Shown: positions 37,150 through 49,600 of the stretch, piece by piece | How positions within the stretch are numbered: the stretch's first letter is position 1 | How the letters are laid out: each line of letters starts with the position of its first letter | Assembly: GCA_028015205.1 (NCBI GenBank) | Contig: CM051516.1 | Coordinates: 33,804,230 to 33,868,229, forward strand | Reading direction: 5' to 3' | Length of the DNA stretch: 64,000 bases | Origin: Mytilisepta virgata | Lineage: Eukaryota > Mollusca > Bivalvia > Mytilida > Mytilidae | Notes under the pieces: generated by a model | What the model was told of the DNA's origin: nothing | Database searches by the model: none | The model's input: only the letters and a program-made list of their open reading frames with translations | Program-made: the position numbers and the translations under genes

Positions 37150-37580
37150 CAGTACGCAAAAGCATAGTGTATTGCAAAAAAGCAAAAAAAGGGGTTAAAT
37201 TTTATTTTGGGGGGGGGGGGGGGGGGGGGGGAGGGGTCAATTCGCAACAGCATATTGTATTGCACAAAAAGCAAAAAATTGAATATAAATTCAAATCATA
37301 TGTCCAATTCTAAGTTCTTTGACTACAGTTATTCTGTGTCAGAAACCTATTATGTGTCAAATATTTAATTACAATCCAAATTCAGACCTGTATCAAGCGT
37401 GAATATTGTGTCCATTTTTGCCCCAACTGTTCAGGGTTGGACCTCTGCAGTCATATCCAGCTGCGCTCAGCAAAGCAATTTATTTTAATTCATGATAACA
37501 GATAAAATTATTATAATGAATTTATGGAATTCATTATCATGAATTATACAATCTGTTATTACGATTTTAAACCGTTATCA
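36205..37580. repeat. Palindrome-rich AATTCGTTATCACGAATT-type array, split by family A copy 3
   Basis: From 36205 to 36423, and again from 37485 to 37580, units of about 25-35 bp alternate forms such as AATTCGTGATAACAGATT and AAATTCGTTATCACAA, which are partly reverse complements of each other. The middle (36426-37483) is an inserted family A copy, so both parts once formed one array. It lies directly before the first visible exon of the second APEX1 copy. Confidence 0.65.
36426..37483 (+). mobile_element. Repeat family A, copy 3 (short, G-run rich)
   Basis: Head TATACTACCGCAAAATTTTT then GCGGTCGTATATTGGTGTGA, one ~145-bp unit, then the distal part with pure G runs of 21 (37129-37149) and 23 (37209-37231). 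Tail GCAGTCATATCCAGCTGCGC then TCAGCAAAGCAATTTA. About 1.06 kb. It lacks the middle array of the other copies. Confidence 0.82.
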
Positions 37581-37617
37581 CGTATTACAAAAATCTGTGT
37601 ATAAAATATTTTTTTAG

Positions 37618-40600
37618 CAAGCATCTAAAAGGAAAAAGACCACATCTAAGAGAAACTCTTATGAACCAAAACAGAAGAGAAGAAGGAAAGAAAATAAGTC
37701 AAGAACAAAATTTCATACAACTATAAATCCTAATGCTAGAACCATGGATGGCAAAAAATTCAACAAAACTATCGTATCATGGAATGTTAATGGGATCAGA
37801 GCATGGTTAAAGGTATAGTGTCATGGATTGTTAATGGGATCAGGGCATGGTTAAAGGTATAGTATCGTGGATTGTTAATGGGATCAGAGCATGGTTAAAG
37901 GTATAGTATCATGGATTGTGAATGGGATCAGAGCATGGTTAAAGGTATAGTATTGTGGATTGTTACTGGGATCAGAGCATGGTTAAAGGTATAGTATCAT
38001 AGATTGTTAATGGGATCAGAGCATGGTTAAAGGTATAGTATTGTGGATTGTTACTGGTATCAGAGCATGGTTAAAGGTATAGTATCATGGATTGTTACTG
38101 GGATCAGGGCATGGTTAAATGTATAGTATTGTGTATTGTTAATGGGATCAGGGCATGGTTAAAGGTATAGTGTCATGGATTGTTAATGGGATCAGGGCAT
38201 GGTTAACTGTAAAGTATTGTGGATTGTTAATGGGATCAGGGCATGGTTAAAGGTATAGTATCATGGATTGTTAATGGGATCAGGGCATGGTTAAATGTAA
38301 AGTATTGTGGATTTTTAATGGGATCAGGGCATGGTTAAATGTATAGTATTGTGGATTGTTACTGGGACAGGGCATGGTTAAATGTAAAGTATTGTGGATT
38401 GTTAATGGGATCAGGGCATGGTTAAAGGTATAGTATCATGGATTGTTACTGGGATCAGGCATGGTTAACTGTAAAGTATTGTGGATTGTTAATGGGATCA
38501 GGGCATGGTTAAATGTATAGTATTGTGGATTGTTACTGGGATCAGAGCATGGTTAAAGGTATAGTATTGTGGATTGTTACTGGGATCAGGGCATGGTTAA
38601 ATGTATTGTATTTATGGATAGCTATTGAAATCAGGGCATGGTTTAAGGTAAAGTATCATAGAATAATATTGGGATCAGGGCATGGTTAAATGTATAATAT
38701 TGTGGATTGTTAGTGGAATCAGAGCAATTGTTTAAGGTATATTCTAAATTCTTGCTTTAAAAATAAAGATGTATTAATATTTATGATTTATTATGTGTTG
38801 TATGCGGCTAAACGTCATAGTAAAAAAATATAATGCCATATTTTATCGGAGCAAATGAACCACCAGAACGGGAAATGCTAAAACAGTTTGGACTTTTCAT
38901 GCTACAAAATCCAATAAATGAAAAGATTTTTACTTTTCGTCCAAATTTAATTCATCTTGAGGAGTGATTTCAGTAGTATGTCGACAGATTTTTCATATAT
39001 TTTACAATTTTTGAGATGATTAAAGGGCCAAAAAAGCAAGGTGGCTGAAATTCTAAATTTTTGGGGTTTTTCATCTGTCTTGTGGTAAGTCCAATATTTC
39101 TGTGTAATGTATATTATATTATCCAACACTTTATTGGGTAAATCTTAATAATATGTCCACATTTACTTTAATTCTTTATCTGTCGACATGTGGTCGTATA
39201 AGCTTAGCAAAGCCCTTTATTTTTGTAATGTCAGATTTATTTTTACCAGGTGCAAAATCAAAATGGCTGGCATTTGAAAAGGCTAATAGTATTGCTATTT
39301 CTCAACAGTAATTTTGGATACATAAGCCAACCCTAAAGGACTTTGCTAGGCCATATGTTTTCATAGAAGAGTTGATCCAAAATAATTGTAAAATATTTTT
39401 TAGACATGTTTTTGGTTCTATGAACCACTATCGTGATTAGGTTTTCATGGTTTATTTTCCTCACTTTTCAGAAAAGAGGGGCATTATATTTTAAGAAGTT
39501 TTCCCCTGATATTGTGTGCCTGCAGGAAACCAAATTCTCTGGAAATAAATTACCAGCTGAACTGAAAAAAAGCACAGTGGGATACTATTCCTATTTTTCA
39601 TCAGGACGGAATAGAGGATATGCTGGATCTGCCTTCTTCTCAAAGAAAAAGCCAGTAAGCGTTGAATTTGGAATTGGTAAGTGGTTATGGTCTTTTTATC
39701 ATCAAAGAACAATATACTGTAACATCAGAAATGAATGCATGTTATATTTATTATTGCTAATACATGTACTTAATTATCAGATAATATAAACTTGAATGCT
39801 AAAATGTTTTTTTTTTGTCAATTTTTAGAAATTTAAGTCGCAATAATTTTAAAATAATACCATTTATTGGTACCAAAACTATAGAACCTCCCCCCCCCCA
39901 AAAAAAAAAATCATGGTCATGATGGTAAAGTGAATTTAAAGTTAATCAGAATTTATTTTATTTGCAGCATGAATGTTATCATTTATCTTATAATTGGTTT
40001 ATCACATATTTTATGATGATATGGTGTAATTTGAATGGTTGATATACAGCCAACTATGACTAAGTTCTCAAGACCCGGGCTGATATAGGGGCTGATACGA
40101 GCTCTAATATAGTTTTTCAATGTAAAACCTGTATCGGCCCTTACGTGCTCGCTCCCACAACGTCGTATTACCTTTGGACATCATTTGAATCAACAACCTT
40201 GGTCTGTTATTGGAATCTTGGGATGATACCAGGGCCGATATGGGAAATGCCATGTAATAATCTATAATTCTTTACTTGATTGGTAATTTAATTTTGTTTA
40301 TTAAATATGCATTTTGTTTGGTTATCTCTATAAATCTTATTTTAGGTGTCCATAAACATGACCAGGAAGGCAGAGTAATCACGGCAGATTTTGGCAAATA
40401 TTATGTAGTTGGAGTTTGTAAGTCTTGCTCAAAATAAACACAGTTTGTAGTATAGTTGAAGTTTGTAAGTCTTTTTCAAAATGAACACAAGGACTCAAGA
40501 AATCTATGAAGGCAACTTTAACTGTAAATTCTAAAATAAATAGCAATAAATTGTAGGCTCAGCACAGAATTACAAGTTTCAACTCCCGAAAGTAGCTGGA

Positions 40601-43493
40601 TTTGTTATGTAAAAGTTAAATAAGGTGATACATTTTGTGCCAAGTTCTATCCAATCTGTCGTCAATTTATGGAAATCTGTTACACACTGTATAACAAATG
40701 TTTTGGGTTGGTGGTAGAGAACTGTCACTGTGGTCTGTGTGGATAATAATCTTTTCGTCTACTTATTAATGGATAGATGTGTGAAGATTTTGACGGTTCT
40801 TATCAAAGTTTGTGAGGACTGAATACTATGCAGTTTTCCGGTCAAAGGTTTTTCTCTGCTGGTACAACTATAATTTCCCAGTAAAAATCATGTGATCATG
40901 ATTTTACAAAATGTTGGTTTTTCTTGAAAAAGAAATGTTTTTGATAGAACAGTCGCCTCATTTCTTAATATTATGACTATAGACTGAAGAGTTTAAAGAT
41001 AAATATTATAATATAGTTAAATTTCAGATGTACCAAATTCTGGTATAGGATTATGGAGGCTGAGATATCGTACCATGGAATGGGATGTAGCTTTAAGACA
41101 TTATTTGGCAGGATTACATTACAGAAAACCTGTCATTTTATGTGGAGATTTAAATGTGGCTCACCAAGAGATAGGTCAGTTGAATTAAGATACATTTGTG
41201 TTATCACGTAAAGCTGGAACAATGAAATATCGTCAATACAAGTACAGAACAATGATAAAACAAAACCAAACTAAAAAAAGTACCTATAAATTTTGTGGAG
41301 TACAGTGTTGTATCTCACAACATGTTAGGCCAATTCAAGTTTAATGATAAATTATTATCCCAGCCTGCCCTATATTTCATTTTCCAGCATTTGCTTTTTG
41401 GCATTTTGTTTGTGTATTTCCTATATAATGTTCGATTATTTCTTTTCTTTAATATCTGCTTCATGAAAAACAGTTTATTGTGTGACAAATTTAAAGAAAG
41501 GCATCCAATTTTAATGCAAGAACAATATTTGACCATAAGTCCCTGATCCTAGACTTGCAGACAGTGAAAAATTCCTTCCACTTTGGCCCTGCCAAACAAA
41601 TGAGCATGGAAAAATAAGAATTAAAAATAAAATCCTTCCACCTACCCCATATTGTTTTTAGAAGAGTTGGATCGTAATCAGCTATCTTGAACTAGCCTAA
41701 TTAAAATTAAAAATTCAGGAGAAAATATTCTGAAAAGAAAATTAAATGAATCCCAATAAAAATTGAGTTATTGAGTAATAAAGAGAATTAGATAATAAAC
41801 AACTTAATATATAAACAATAAAGAAAAGTCATTTTGGATAATGATGTAGGTAAAAAAATCTTAGTTGTTTGAATACCCAAGAAACCAACTATAATCCAGT
41901 CTCATTTTCCTGTCAAGTGTATAGGGCAGCAATTAAAGAGTAATCAATAAGTTTATTCTAAAAAATATTAAATTCATAACCTTCAGATATTAATTTGTGT
42001 TACATTTTCACAGATTTGAGAAATCCAAAAGCTAACAGAAATAAAACAGCAGGTTTCCATGACGATGAGAGAGAAGGACTGACAGACTTATTAGCAGAGG
42101 GATATTTTGACTCATTCAGGGAGCTGTATCCTAATGCTACTGGATGCTATACTTTCTGGTCTTACAAGAGGAGATCAAGGTCTAAAAATATTGGATGGTA
42201 AATATTTAAAATAGTATCAAAAAGAGAATTCCTTGGATTATTGGAATTATTATTGCTGTCAAGTAAAGAATTTAAAAATGAAAGAATATGGGGTATGTGT
42301 AAATGAGCCATTAGTTTTCAGCATTCAAACATCACTTGTTAAAACTTAGATTATCCTAATGGGAGGTTCAGTTGTGAAAAAAAATTTAATACATGTACTT
42401 GCAAATTATAATGGTTTGATACATTTATACTTTCACACTACATGTATAAGAAATCTTAGAAAATTCAATTATGTCAAAAATAGAATGTGCACATTTCAGT
42501 ATTCCAACAAAGAAAGGTAAAGACTAAAGGGGTGGGAGAGGATTTCACATGACCTTTAGGGTTGATAGAGTAAAACAACCTCAAGATGAGAAATTATGAA
42601 ATATTCAATAAAGATTATTTAGAAGTACTGTAAAATATCCAACAGGAGAGGATGTCACCATAAATGAAACTAACATTTTAAATTTTCATTGCAATATTCT
42701 GGAACAGAATGTGTTGGAATCACACACATGATCCTAATATCTGAAATTCACTGTTATACGATAAACACTAGTTGTTAAAAATTAAGAGTCAGTGATATAA
42801 AGAGTCCTATCTTTTGGAACAAATGGATTAGTGGGTGGATGGATGAATTATTGTTTAATGTCCAATGGCAATTATTTAATGCATATCAAGATGAGAGTAT
42901 GTGGATCTGATATGAATATGAACCAAGCTTTGTACCTGAATAAACGCTGAGCAATTTTTTTAACGTGCTAGCTAACGAGATAACCATCTCCAGGAAGACA
43001 GACATATTGCCCCACTTTTACACATGACACTGACTCAGAGCTGACCAGTCCTTTGTTCTTAATCCTAGATGTTATATGCGTGGCGGAGAAGCAGCAAATA
43101 CCAATTTTAATGTATTTGGTTTGACCCAGCCGAGGATCAGATGAATTAAGAGTGGAGGTAAACTTGAATATGATTTGTAATCGGGAATGATTATAGTCAG
43201 TTATTTGGTATTGCAAAATTGATTTCAAAAGTTTTCAAACTTGGCAGAACCTGCCAGAAAATTATATTCTTGCACACCTAACCCCCCTATTTCAGTTATT
43301 TTTAGCAATTTTCAGTTATTTTCTCTGCTCATCAAAATCATCCCTGTGTAATAAACTCTGATGCTTTTGTTTCAGGAGACTTGACTACTTTGTATTGTCA
43401 AACCGTTTAAGAAAGAAGTTGTGTGATCATGTTATACAACAGAATGTCAAAGGGAGTGATCATTGTCCTATTGTTTTACAAATGGCCATGTAA
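37618..43493 (+). CDS. Second APEX1-type AP endonuclease, N-terminal exons not found
   Basis: Exons seen: 37618-37812, 39472-39676, 40346-40417, 41028-41174, 42014-42197, 43376-43493. They join in phase to 306 residues plus TAA (43491-43493). The last four exons have exactly the same lengths (72, 147, 184, 118) as those of the upstream APEX1 gene, so this is a tandem duplicate. Introns are not alike, so it is not recent. Catalytic positions are all kept: [35 protein letters not shown]. The N-terminus is a new basic stretch ([20 protein letters not shown]). Differences: human R177 is Ile (NSGIGL), and the YMMNAR segment is YKRRSR, so human M270 is Lys. No start exon is visible between 31239 and 37617. 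The first exon begins in phase 0 with CAA, as does exon 3 of the upstream gene, so splicing from the upstream exons 1-2 would keep frame. Intact frame and splice sites argue against a dead copy. Confidence 0.88.
37780..38750 (+). repeat. 44-bp minisatellite derived from exon end plus 5' splice site
   Basis: The exon ending at 37812 closes with TTAATGGGATCAGAGCATGG then TTAAAG, followed by the donor GTATAG. The next about 940 bp is about 21 tandem copies of a unit of about 44 bp made of the last ~37 exon bases and the first ~7 intron bases. The first repeat donor is at 37857, exactly 44 bp after the true one at 37813. Roughly ten copies keep AAAGGTAT; others have AAATGTAT or AACTGTAA and so lose the exonic G. 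Later copies (38590-38740) are degenerate. Confidence 0.93.
40402..40490 (+). repeat. 47-bp duplication across a 5' splice site
   Basis: The exon end and donor (TAGTTGGAGTTT then GTAAGTCTTGCTCAAAATAA and ACACA) are followed 47 bp later by TAGTTGAAGTTT, GTAAGTCTTTTTCAAAATGA and ACACA. The true donor is 40418-40419 and the copied donor 40465-40466. One extra copy only. Confidence 0.85.
42830..43140 (-). mobile_element. tRNA-derived SINE, head truncated
   Basis: Shares GAATTATTGTTTAA-GTCCAATGGCA, ACGTGCTAGCTAACGAG, GGCGGAGAAGCAGCAAATAC and TTTGGTTTGACC with the SINE at 56575-56934, but stops before the pol III box region. In the last intron of the second APEX1 copy, antisense. Confidence 0.65.
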
Positions 43494-43928
43494 TACTACC
43501 GATACTACCGGAAACCAGTCCAAAAGGAGCATTCGTTAGCAAGTTATTTTACGCTGTATTCATAAACATATTAAACCAGAGGAAACCAGTTTGAGATTTT
43601 GATAAAAAAAATTTTTAGCATCATAGGACATGAAGGCATATATAGTTAATATTTTTTTAAATGAAATAATTTTGTGTTGATAAGAAGATGGTAAACTGAT
43701 TAATATGCAGTGCCTTAAGTTATAACATTTAATGGTGCAATTTTACAACTACTTGTAACTGCTTTAGTTCTGTTATTGTTCTAATCTATTAATGTTCTTT
43801 GTTATTTTTTATTTTGACTTGTTGGTTTTTTTATTTATTAAAAAATAATGGAATATTGACTTACCTTATTTGTAATTAACCACATGAGATCAGCCAGTGC
43901 ATAGAATATTATACATTTATTTCCCTTT

Positions 43929-45586
43929 TTAGCTCACCTGACCCGAAGGGTCATGTGAGCTATTGCTATCACTTGGCGTCCGTCGTCCGTCCGTCGTCCG
44001 TTAACTTTTTCAAACGTTAACTCCTCCAACACCATAAGTCCAACTGCAACCAAACTTGGTACAGTTATTAATTGGTATGGGTGCTACAAATCTATTGTTT
44101 GGATTTTTGATTCGTATAAAAACATGGCCGTCATGGCTAAAAATAGAACATAGGGGTAAATCGCAGTTTTTTGCAAATAAGTCAGAAACGGTCACAGATA
44201 TCAAAATTCTGGCATAGGGTAAAAGTGATCAGCACCTCAAGATCTACCTGCCCTGAAATTTTGAAGAAGATCCAACGACCCATGTAAGAGTTATTGCCCT
44301 TTTTCTGCATTTTTTCCAAATTTTGCACTTATTAAGCTCAATATCTTGGATACTATAAAGGAAATTTGAAAAATTTAAATTTCATATTGTTAGGCACACA
44401 AAGATCTACAAAATTTGTAACAGGATCGAAGTTGTAGGTTCGTTCCTTTTAGGAGTTATTTGACATTTTTGGCTTTTTTTTATGTTATTATTTCAAAAAT
44501 CTTCGTCTCTGAAACTACTATTCAAAATCCAATGAAACTTGGTAAGATTGTTCCTTAGGGTATCCTGCACAAAGTTTATGCTTCGATTTTTGATCCGTCG
44601 AAAAACATGGCCACTGTTACTAAAAATAGAACATAGGGGTCAAACAACAGTTTTTCGCAAATATCTCAAAAATCATTAGGTTACGGCAAATTCTGGCAAG
44701 TTGAAAGTGTTCAGCATGATGAGAGTTACCTGTGTGCTGATTTTCGTGAAAATCTGTCAACTGATGTTAGAGTTATTGCCCTTTTTTGACATTTTTGGCT
44801 TTTTTTTATGTTATTATTTTAAAAATCTTCTTCTCTGAAAATACTATTCAAAATCAAATGAAACTTGGTAAGATTGTTCCTTAGGGTATCCTGCTCAAAG
44901 TTTATGCTTCGATTTTTGATCCGTCGAAAAACATGGCCACTGTTACTAAAAATAGAACATAGGGGTCAAACAACAGTTTTGCGCAAATATCTCAAAAATC
45001 ATTAGGTTACGGCAAATTCTGGCAGGTTGAAAGTGTTCAGCATGATGAGAGCTACCTGTGTGCTGATTTTCGTGAAAATCTGTCAACTGATGTTAGAGTT
45101 ATTGCCCTTTTTTGACATTTTTGGCTTTTTTTTATGTTGTTGTTTCAAAAATCTTCTTCTCTGAAACTACTATTCAAAATCAAATGAAACTTGGTAAGAT
45201 TGTTCCTTAGGGTATCCTGCAAAAAGTTAATGCTTCGATTTTTGATTGGTCGAAAAACATGTCCGCCCTTACTAAAAATAGAACATAGGGGTCAAAATGC
45301 TGTTTTTTGCTATTTTTTCCTGAATTATAGAAAGAAAATGAAGATGAAAGCTACTTTCAAGGTAAACATGGTATCCCGAGTTGAATGGTGATGATGAAAG
45401 TTTGTTTTGGAGGGTCATTTTTAAAATGGCTGCCATTTTCCCGCCATTTTTTACACTTGCTCGGATTTCAGCAATATTTGGTTTTTAAAGTAAACATGGT
45501 ATCCTTAGTGAATGGTGATGATGAGATTTAGTTTATAGCGCATTGTTTGCCAGGTGAGCGATTCAGGCTCTTGAGAGCCTCTTGTT
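43929..45586 (+). mobile_element. Repeat family B, copy 5
   Basis: Well-kept ends: head TTAGCTCACCTGACCCGAAG with foldback to GGGTCATGTGAGCT, tail CCAGGTGAGCGATTCAGGCT, hairpin AGGCTCTTGAGAGCCT, then CTTGTT. The interior has two to three tandem units of about 300 bp with ATCTCAAAAATCATTAGGTT and GGAACATAGGGGTCAAA-like text. Starts about 430 bp after the stop of the second APEX1 copy. Confidence 0.87.
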
Positions 45587-46699
45587 ATAAGGAGATATGA
45601 AAATTTGTTCACTATAGAAAATAATACTTCAAGTGAACACATTTTCATATCTATAAAAATGGAAATTAATATTTTATTCCACGACTCATGTTCAACCTGT
45701 ACATGTACTTTTTAAGTCTTTTATATCATGTTTATTGAACATTGTGTCGTTTTGTTACTTGTGTTATGATGTACGTCTATTCCTGCATGCTAAGTGAGAG
45801 TTGATTAAAGATTAAGTGCCAGCACACCAACTGTACTCTAAGCTGAGTTAATTTGAATATGTAATATTTGAGTTTGAAAAAGGAGACAAATTTTACAGTA
45901 ATTCATATTTCAACAAGAACAATTTTTATGAAAATTAAAACAATAATGAAATAACATAAATAACACATGGAAATTGAGAGGGTGACACATGTCACTTGCG
46001 CTGCTCTAGACCAATCAAATGATCTCATTAGTAGATTTAAAGTTATATAGTGGAATAATCTTATTTATTCACCCAGTAACACTTATACTTACAGTTAAAT
46101 GAGTATAGATAACGCCCCATTCCAAATTTCCAGCCAACTTATTATACCCCCAACACTCCCATGGGTGAAAGTATAGAAGGTGCCAATAAACAGCTGCGCC
46201 ATGAGCGCATGATACACATGTCGTCTTGTGAAAAAAATAAATGTTTTTGGAATCATCCTTTATTTAGTGGAGCTGCTGGTGGGATGAATATGGAAACCCG
46301 GCAAAACAAGTGTGTAAACTTTTAAGCAATAGAGATATGGCACAAAATGTGACCAAAAAAGACTACCTTGTTTACCAAAAAGCTCAATAAAAATTCAATA
46401 ACTCAAAAATAAAATAAAGCATCATCACTAAAAAAGTATACAGATCTTCAGATTAATATATCCAACAAGTGTGTGAAGTTTTATGCAATAATCATAAATA
46501 GTTTCTGAGATACGGCGTGACATGTGAACCCACCCTTTTTTTTTCAATAACTCTAAAATAAAATTTTGAATCATCACCAAAAATCATACAGATCTTTAGA
46601 TTAATATAACTAAGAAGTGTGTAAAGTTTTATGCAATAATCATAAATCGTTTTTGAGATACGGCACGACATGTGAAACCTCCCCCTCCCCCCCCCCCCC

Positions 46700-49600
46700 T
46701 TTTTAGCTAAAAATAGAACATAGGGGTAAACTGCAGTTTTTGTCATATCTCAATTAGAGCAAAACTGACATGGGGTTAAAATGTTCATCAGGTCAAGATC
46801 TACCTGTCATGAAATTTTCAGACGAATCGGTCAACCCTTTGTTGGGTTATTGCCCCTGAATTGTTAATTTTAAGGAAATTTTGCAGTTTTAGGTTATTAT
46901 CTTGAATATTATTATAAATAAAGACAAATTGTAAACAGCAAAAATGTTCAACAAAGTAAGATCCACAAATAAGTCAACAAGACCAAAATCATTGATTGAC
47001 CCCTTATAGAGTTTTTGCCCTTTAAAGACAGCATCCAGCGAAAACTTTCCTTTAAAGATCTTTTCCTCTCAAACCACTAGGCCAATTGAGACCAAACTTT
47101 AGTGGAATGGTCCTTGGGTGGCCCCCTTCCAAAATTATGTCTGGCATCACCGACTTCCAACCAAGATGGCTGCTGTTACTAAAAATAGAAAAAAAGGGGG
47201 GTGACTTTCAAAAATCTTTTTATATGAAACGACAAGTCCAGTTGGAACCAAAATTGGCAATAGTTCTTAGGAGGTTCTCTTTCAGAAATATGTCCAATGA
47301 CCCCTCACAGTTAACCAAGATGGCCGCCACAGCCGAACTTAGTTTAACATAGGGCCCTATGGGAAAATTCATTGAAAAATCTTCTTGTCTTAAACCACTT
47401 GACCAATTGGAACCAGACTTGACAGCAATGGTCCTTAGATGGTCCTCTTACAGAGGTGTGTCCGATGACCCGGACTGTCAACCGAGTTGGCTGCCACAGC
47501 CGAACTTAGTTTAACATAGGCCCTATAGGAAAATTCATTGAAAAATCTTGTCTGAAACCACTTCACATATTGGAGCAGGACTTGGCGGCATTGGTCCTAA
47601 GTAGGTCCTTTTTCAGAAATGTGTCTGATTTCATGGACTGTGAACCAAGATGGCCGCCACAACAGAACTTAGTTTAACATAGGACCCTATGGGAAATTCA
47701 CTCAAAAATCTTCTCGTCTGAAACCACTAAGTCAATTAGAATTAGACTTGGTAGCAATGGGTCTTTAGATGGTCCTCTTTCAGAATTTTGTGCGATGACC
47801 CAGACTGTCAACCAAGATGGCCGCCACACCCGAACTTAGTTTAACATAGGGCCCTATGTGAAAATTCATTGAAAAATCTTCTTGTCTTAAACCACTTGAC
47901 CAATTGAAACCAGACTTGACAGCAATGGTCCTCTTACAGAGGTGTGTCCGTTGACCCAGACTGTCAATCGAGATGGCCGCCACAGCCGAACTTAGTTTAA
48001 CATAGGCCCTGTAGGAAAATTCATTGAAAGATCTTCTTGTCTGAAACCACTTGACATATTGGAGCAGGACTTGGCGGCATTGGTCCTAAGGAGGTCCTTT
48101 TTAGCTCACCTGACCCAAAGGGTCAAGTGAGCTTTTCTCATCACTTGGCGTCCGTCGTCCGTCGTCCGTTGTCGTCCGGCGTCGTCCGGCGTCGTCGTTA
48201 ACATTTTACATTTTGAACTTCTTCTAGAGAACCACTGAATGGAATGAAACCAAACATGGCATGAATGTTCCTTATGAGGTGCTGACCAAGTGTTGTTACT
48301 TTGTAGCCGATCCATCATCCAAGATGGCCGCCAGCGGGGAACTTAGTTTAACATAGGACCCTATGGGAAATGCATACAAATGACTTCTTTTAGTGACCCA
48401 CTGAATGGAATGAAACTAAATCTGGCATGAATGTTCCTTATGAGGTGCTGACCAAGTGTTGTTACTTTGTAGCCGATCCATCATCCAAGATGGCCGCCAG
48501 CGGGGAACTTAGTTTAACATAGGACCCTATGGGAAATGCATACAAATGACTTCTTTTAGAGAACCACTGAATGGAATGAAACTAAATCTGGCATGAATGT
48601 TCCTTATGAAGTGCTGACCAAGTGTTGTTACTTTGTAGCCGATCCATCATCCAAGATGGGCGCCAGAGGGGGACTTAGTTTAACATAGGACCCTATGGGA
48701 AATGCATACAAATGACTTCTTTTAGAGAACCGTTGAATGGAATGAAACCAAACATGGCATGAATGTTCCTTATGAGGTGCTGACCAAGTGTTGTTACTTT
48801 GTAGCCGATCCATCATCCAAGATGGCCGCCAGCGGGGAACTTAGTTTAACATAGGACCCTATGGGAAATGCATACAAATGACTTTTTTTAGAGAACCACT
48901 GAATGGAATGAAACTAAATCTGGCATGAATGTTCCTTTTGAGGTGCTGACCAAGTGTTGTTACTTTGTAGCCGATCCATCATCCAAGATGGCCGCCAGCA
49001 GGGAACTTAGTTTAACATAGGACCCTATGGGAAATGCATACAAATGACTTCTTTTAGAGAACCACTGAATGGAATGAAACTAAATCTGGCATGAATGTTC
49101 CTTATGAGGTGCTGACCAAGTGTTGTTTTTTTGTAGCCGATCCATCATCCAAGATGGCCGCCAGCGGGGAACTTAGTTTAACATAGGACCCTATGGGAAA
49201 TGCATACAAATGACTTCTTTTAGAGAACCACTGAATGGAATGAAACTAAATCTGGCATGAATGTTCCTTATGAGGTGCTGACCAAGTGTTGTTACTTTGT
49301 AGCCAATCCATCATCCAAGATGGGCGCCAGAGGGGAACTTAGTTTAACATAGGACCCTATGGGAAATGCATACAAATGACTTCTTTTAGAGAACCGTTGA
49401 ATGGAATGAAACCAAACATGGCATGAATGTTCCTTATGAGGTGCTGACCAAGTGTTGTTACTTTGTAGCCGATCCATAATCCAAGATGGCCACCAGCGGG
49501 GAACTTAGTTTAACATAGGACCCTATGGGAAATGCATACAAATGACTTCTTTTAGAGAACCACTGAATGGAATGAAACTTTGCTGACCAAGTGTTGTTAC

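Noticed and set aside
37813..38740. CRISPR-like regular repeats
   Set aside because: Units are directly adjacent without unique spacers and derive from an exon end; the host is an animal nuclear genome.
37618..43493. Second APEX1 copy as a dead pseudogene
   Set aside because: No stops or frameshifts, all six exons have good splice sites and all catalytic residues remain; only the 5' exons are missing from view.
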